Source: Cydia pomonella (lineage: Eukaryota > Arthropoda > Insecta > Lepidoptera > Tortricidae). Taken from it: DNA of 64,000 bases. The stretch lies in contig NC_084721.1 in the NCBI RefSeq assembly GCF_033807575.1, positions 6,696,001 through 6,760,000 on the forward strand, given 5' to 3'. This document shows positions 63,055-64,000 of the stretch, piece by piece (the stretch's first letter is position 1; the number at the start of each line of letters is the position of its first letter). Both the position numbers and the translations under genes were made by a program. Below the pieces are notes generated by a model. It was not told the origin of the DNA. It made no database searches and saw only the letters and a list, made by a program, of their open reading frames with translations.

Positions 63055-64000
63055 AGGGGTTGATGTGCTGTGGAGTTGAGTGATCGGTTGAGGGATTGGG
63101 CCAGTGGCGGGGCGGAGGATAGATTTAGAGTAGTGGCAGGAATGATTTCCTAGACGCACCCGTGTTAAAAATGATTATGTTTTTCATTTATGCGTCACGC
63201 GTTACTCGTAAGCTCTTAACAATGCCTTATAAGTAAAAATGGAATAATAAAAACTTTTTACCAAACAGTAAACCGACCTCAAAAAGGATAGAATATAATA
63301 TTATCCTTTTTTTTAAGTATATGTGTTACCAACTGATATGTTTGAAGTCGGTGTCAAGCCAAACTTTGAAGCATACCATGATTTTGGTACGATTCGACAA
63401 GGATGCGGCTATATTAATATTATGTAAATACAATACGTTGGATTTCCTTACACGACAGCAATGAAGATACTTTCTGTGGGTAAGTCCATACGATTACCAT
63501 GTTTGTCGGTATATTACTATAAATCCAATGCGTTTATTTACCGTCGTAATTTTTAAAGAGCTATCTTCTTCAACCTAGCGTTTTCCCGGCCTAGCGCCAG
63601 GGTCCGCTTTCCTACTTTCGGTTTACTTTTTTTTGTAAAAAGTTTTTATTTTATATGTTATTGACACAATGAAAAACTAGGTTAAAATAATTCTACGGAT
63701 TACACTCACAAATTTTAATGAAAAATAAAAGAATTATTAAGAATAGTATTGTAGAATTATTTTAATGTTAGTATGTCTCACGACAGTTTAAATTCGAAAA
63801 ACTAGGTTCATTGGTTTTCCGTTATTTTTCAAAATTTGCATAACAAAATTACGGTTATTTCGTTAGATTCGAAAAGCTTGCCTTTCCTCTGAAGATGAAT
63901 CCGACATGTTTTTTAAAAACCAAAGCAAAACCAAATACCTACCAATATTTTTACAAGCTTTTATTTAACTTTCCCTGTTACCTGTTAGTATGATGTTTGT
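63055..64000. other. No gene recognised to window end
   Basis: AT-rich sequence with short phrases such as AACCGACCTCAAAAAGGATA and GTTTGAAGTCGGTGTC that echo the repeat at 62716. No coding motif. Confidence 0.35.

Noticed and set aside
1..64000. Integrated viral or bacterial segment (shift in composition, gene-dense block)
   Set aside because: No dense coding, no viral structural or replication motifs and no bacterial-style operon; GC-rich patches are short and repeat-associated.

Overview
This 64 kb window is AT-rich, gap-free animal nuclear DNA that looks like a lepidopteran (moth or butterfly) genome. The evidence is the repeat landscape: tRNA-headed SINEs with A/B-box heads, RTE-type and CR1/Jockey-type LINE remnants, many short palindromic MITE-like elements, and dispersed blocks carrying GTCT/GACA microsatellites beside a 'gggttccg' motif. 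I recall these families as common in Lepidoptera but ran no search. I find no convincing host protein-coding gene, rRNA, functional tRNA, CRISPR array or bacterial-type operon. The only long ORF with recognisable protein motifs is a 5'-truncated reverse transcriptase (34340-35464). Two short RTE-like C-terminal tails are also readable (6441-6557 and 48594-48863). The window is best described as an intergenic or intronic transposon mosaic.

Layout. 0-7 kb: nested MITEs, a diverged 1.5 kb foldback (2958-4468) holding another MITE, and an RTE tail. 7-12 kb: a tandem array flanked by direct repeats, a TA-flanked MITE, a tRNA-derived SINE and a relatively repeat-poor stretch. 12.7-16.3 kb: a degenerate motif field interrupted by a 2.85 kb hAT-like element (13061-15913) with an 8-bp target duplication. 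16-31 kb: scattered SINEs, LINE 3' ends, palindromic MITEs and a GACA microsatellite. 31-36.1 kb: a second hAT-like element (33336-35863, 8-bp duplication) that contains a GTCT-type repeat and the reverse-transcriptase LINE. 36.5-43.5 kb: several local tandem duplications. 43.5-50 kb: MITEs, a Tc1/mariner-like non-autonomous element (47701-48226) and an RTE tail. 50.6-52.4 kb: a foldback with nearly identical ~393-428 nt arms plus a separate 130 nt copy of its end, the most striking structure here. 52-64 kb: more MITEs, a complete small hAT element (54344-54687, 8-bp duplication), SINEs (one interrupted by another element) and a tandem array.

There is no gene pathway to reconstruct. What can be read is a relative history of insertions: elements inside elements, target duplications and local tandem amplification. 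I found no new defence or metabolic system. The most testable new candidate is the 50625-51969 inverted repeat as a possible hairpin-RNA or small-RNA source. Assignments rest on reading the sequence by eye; repeat boundaries are approximate unless a target duplication is named.
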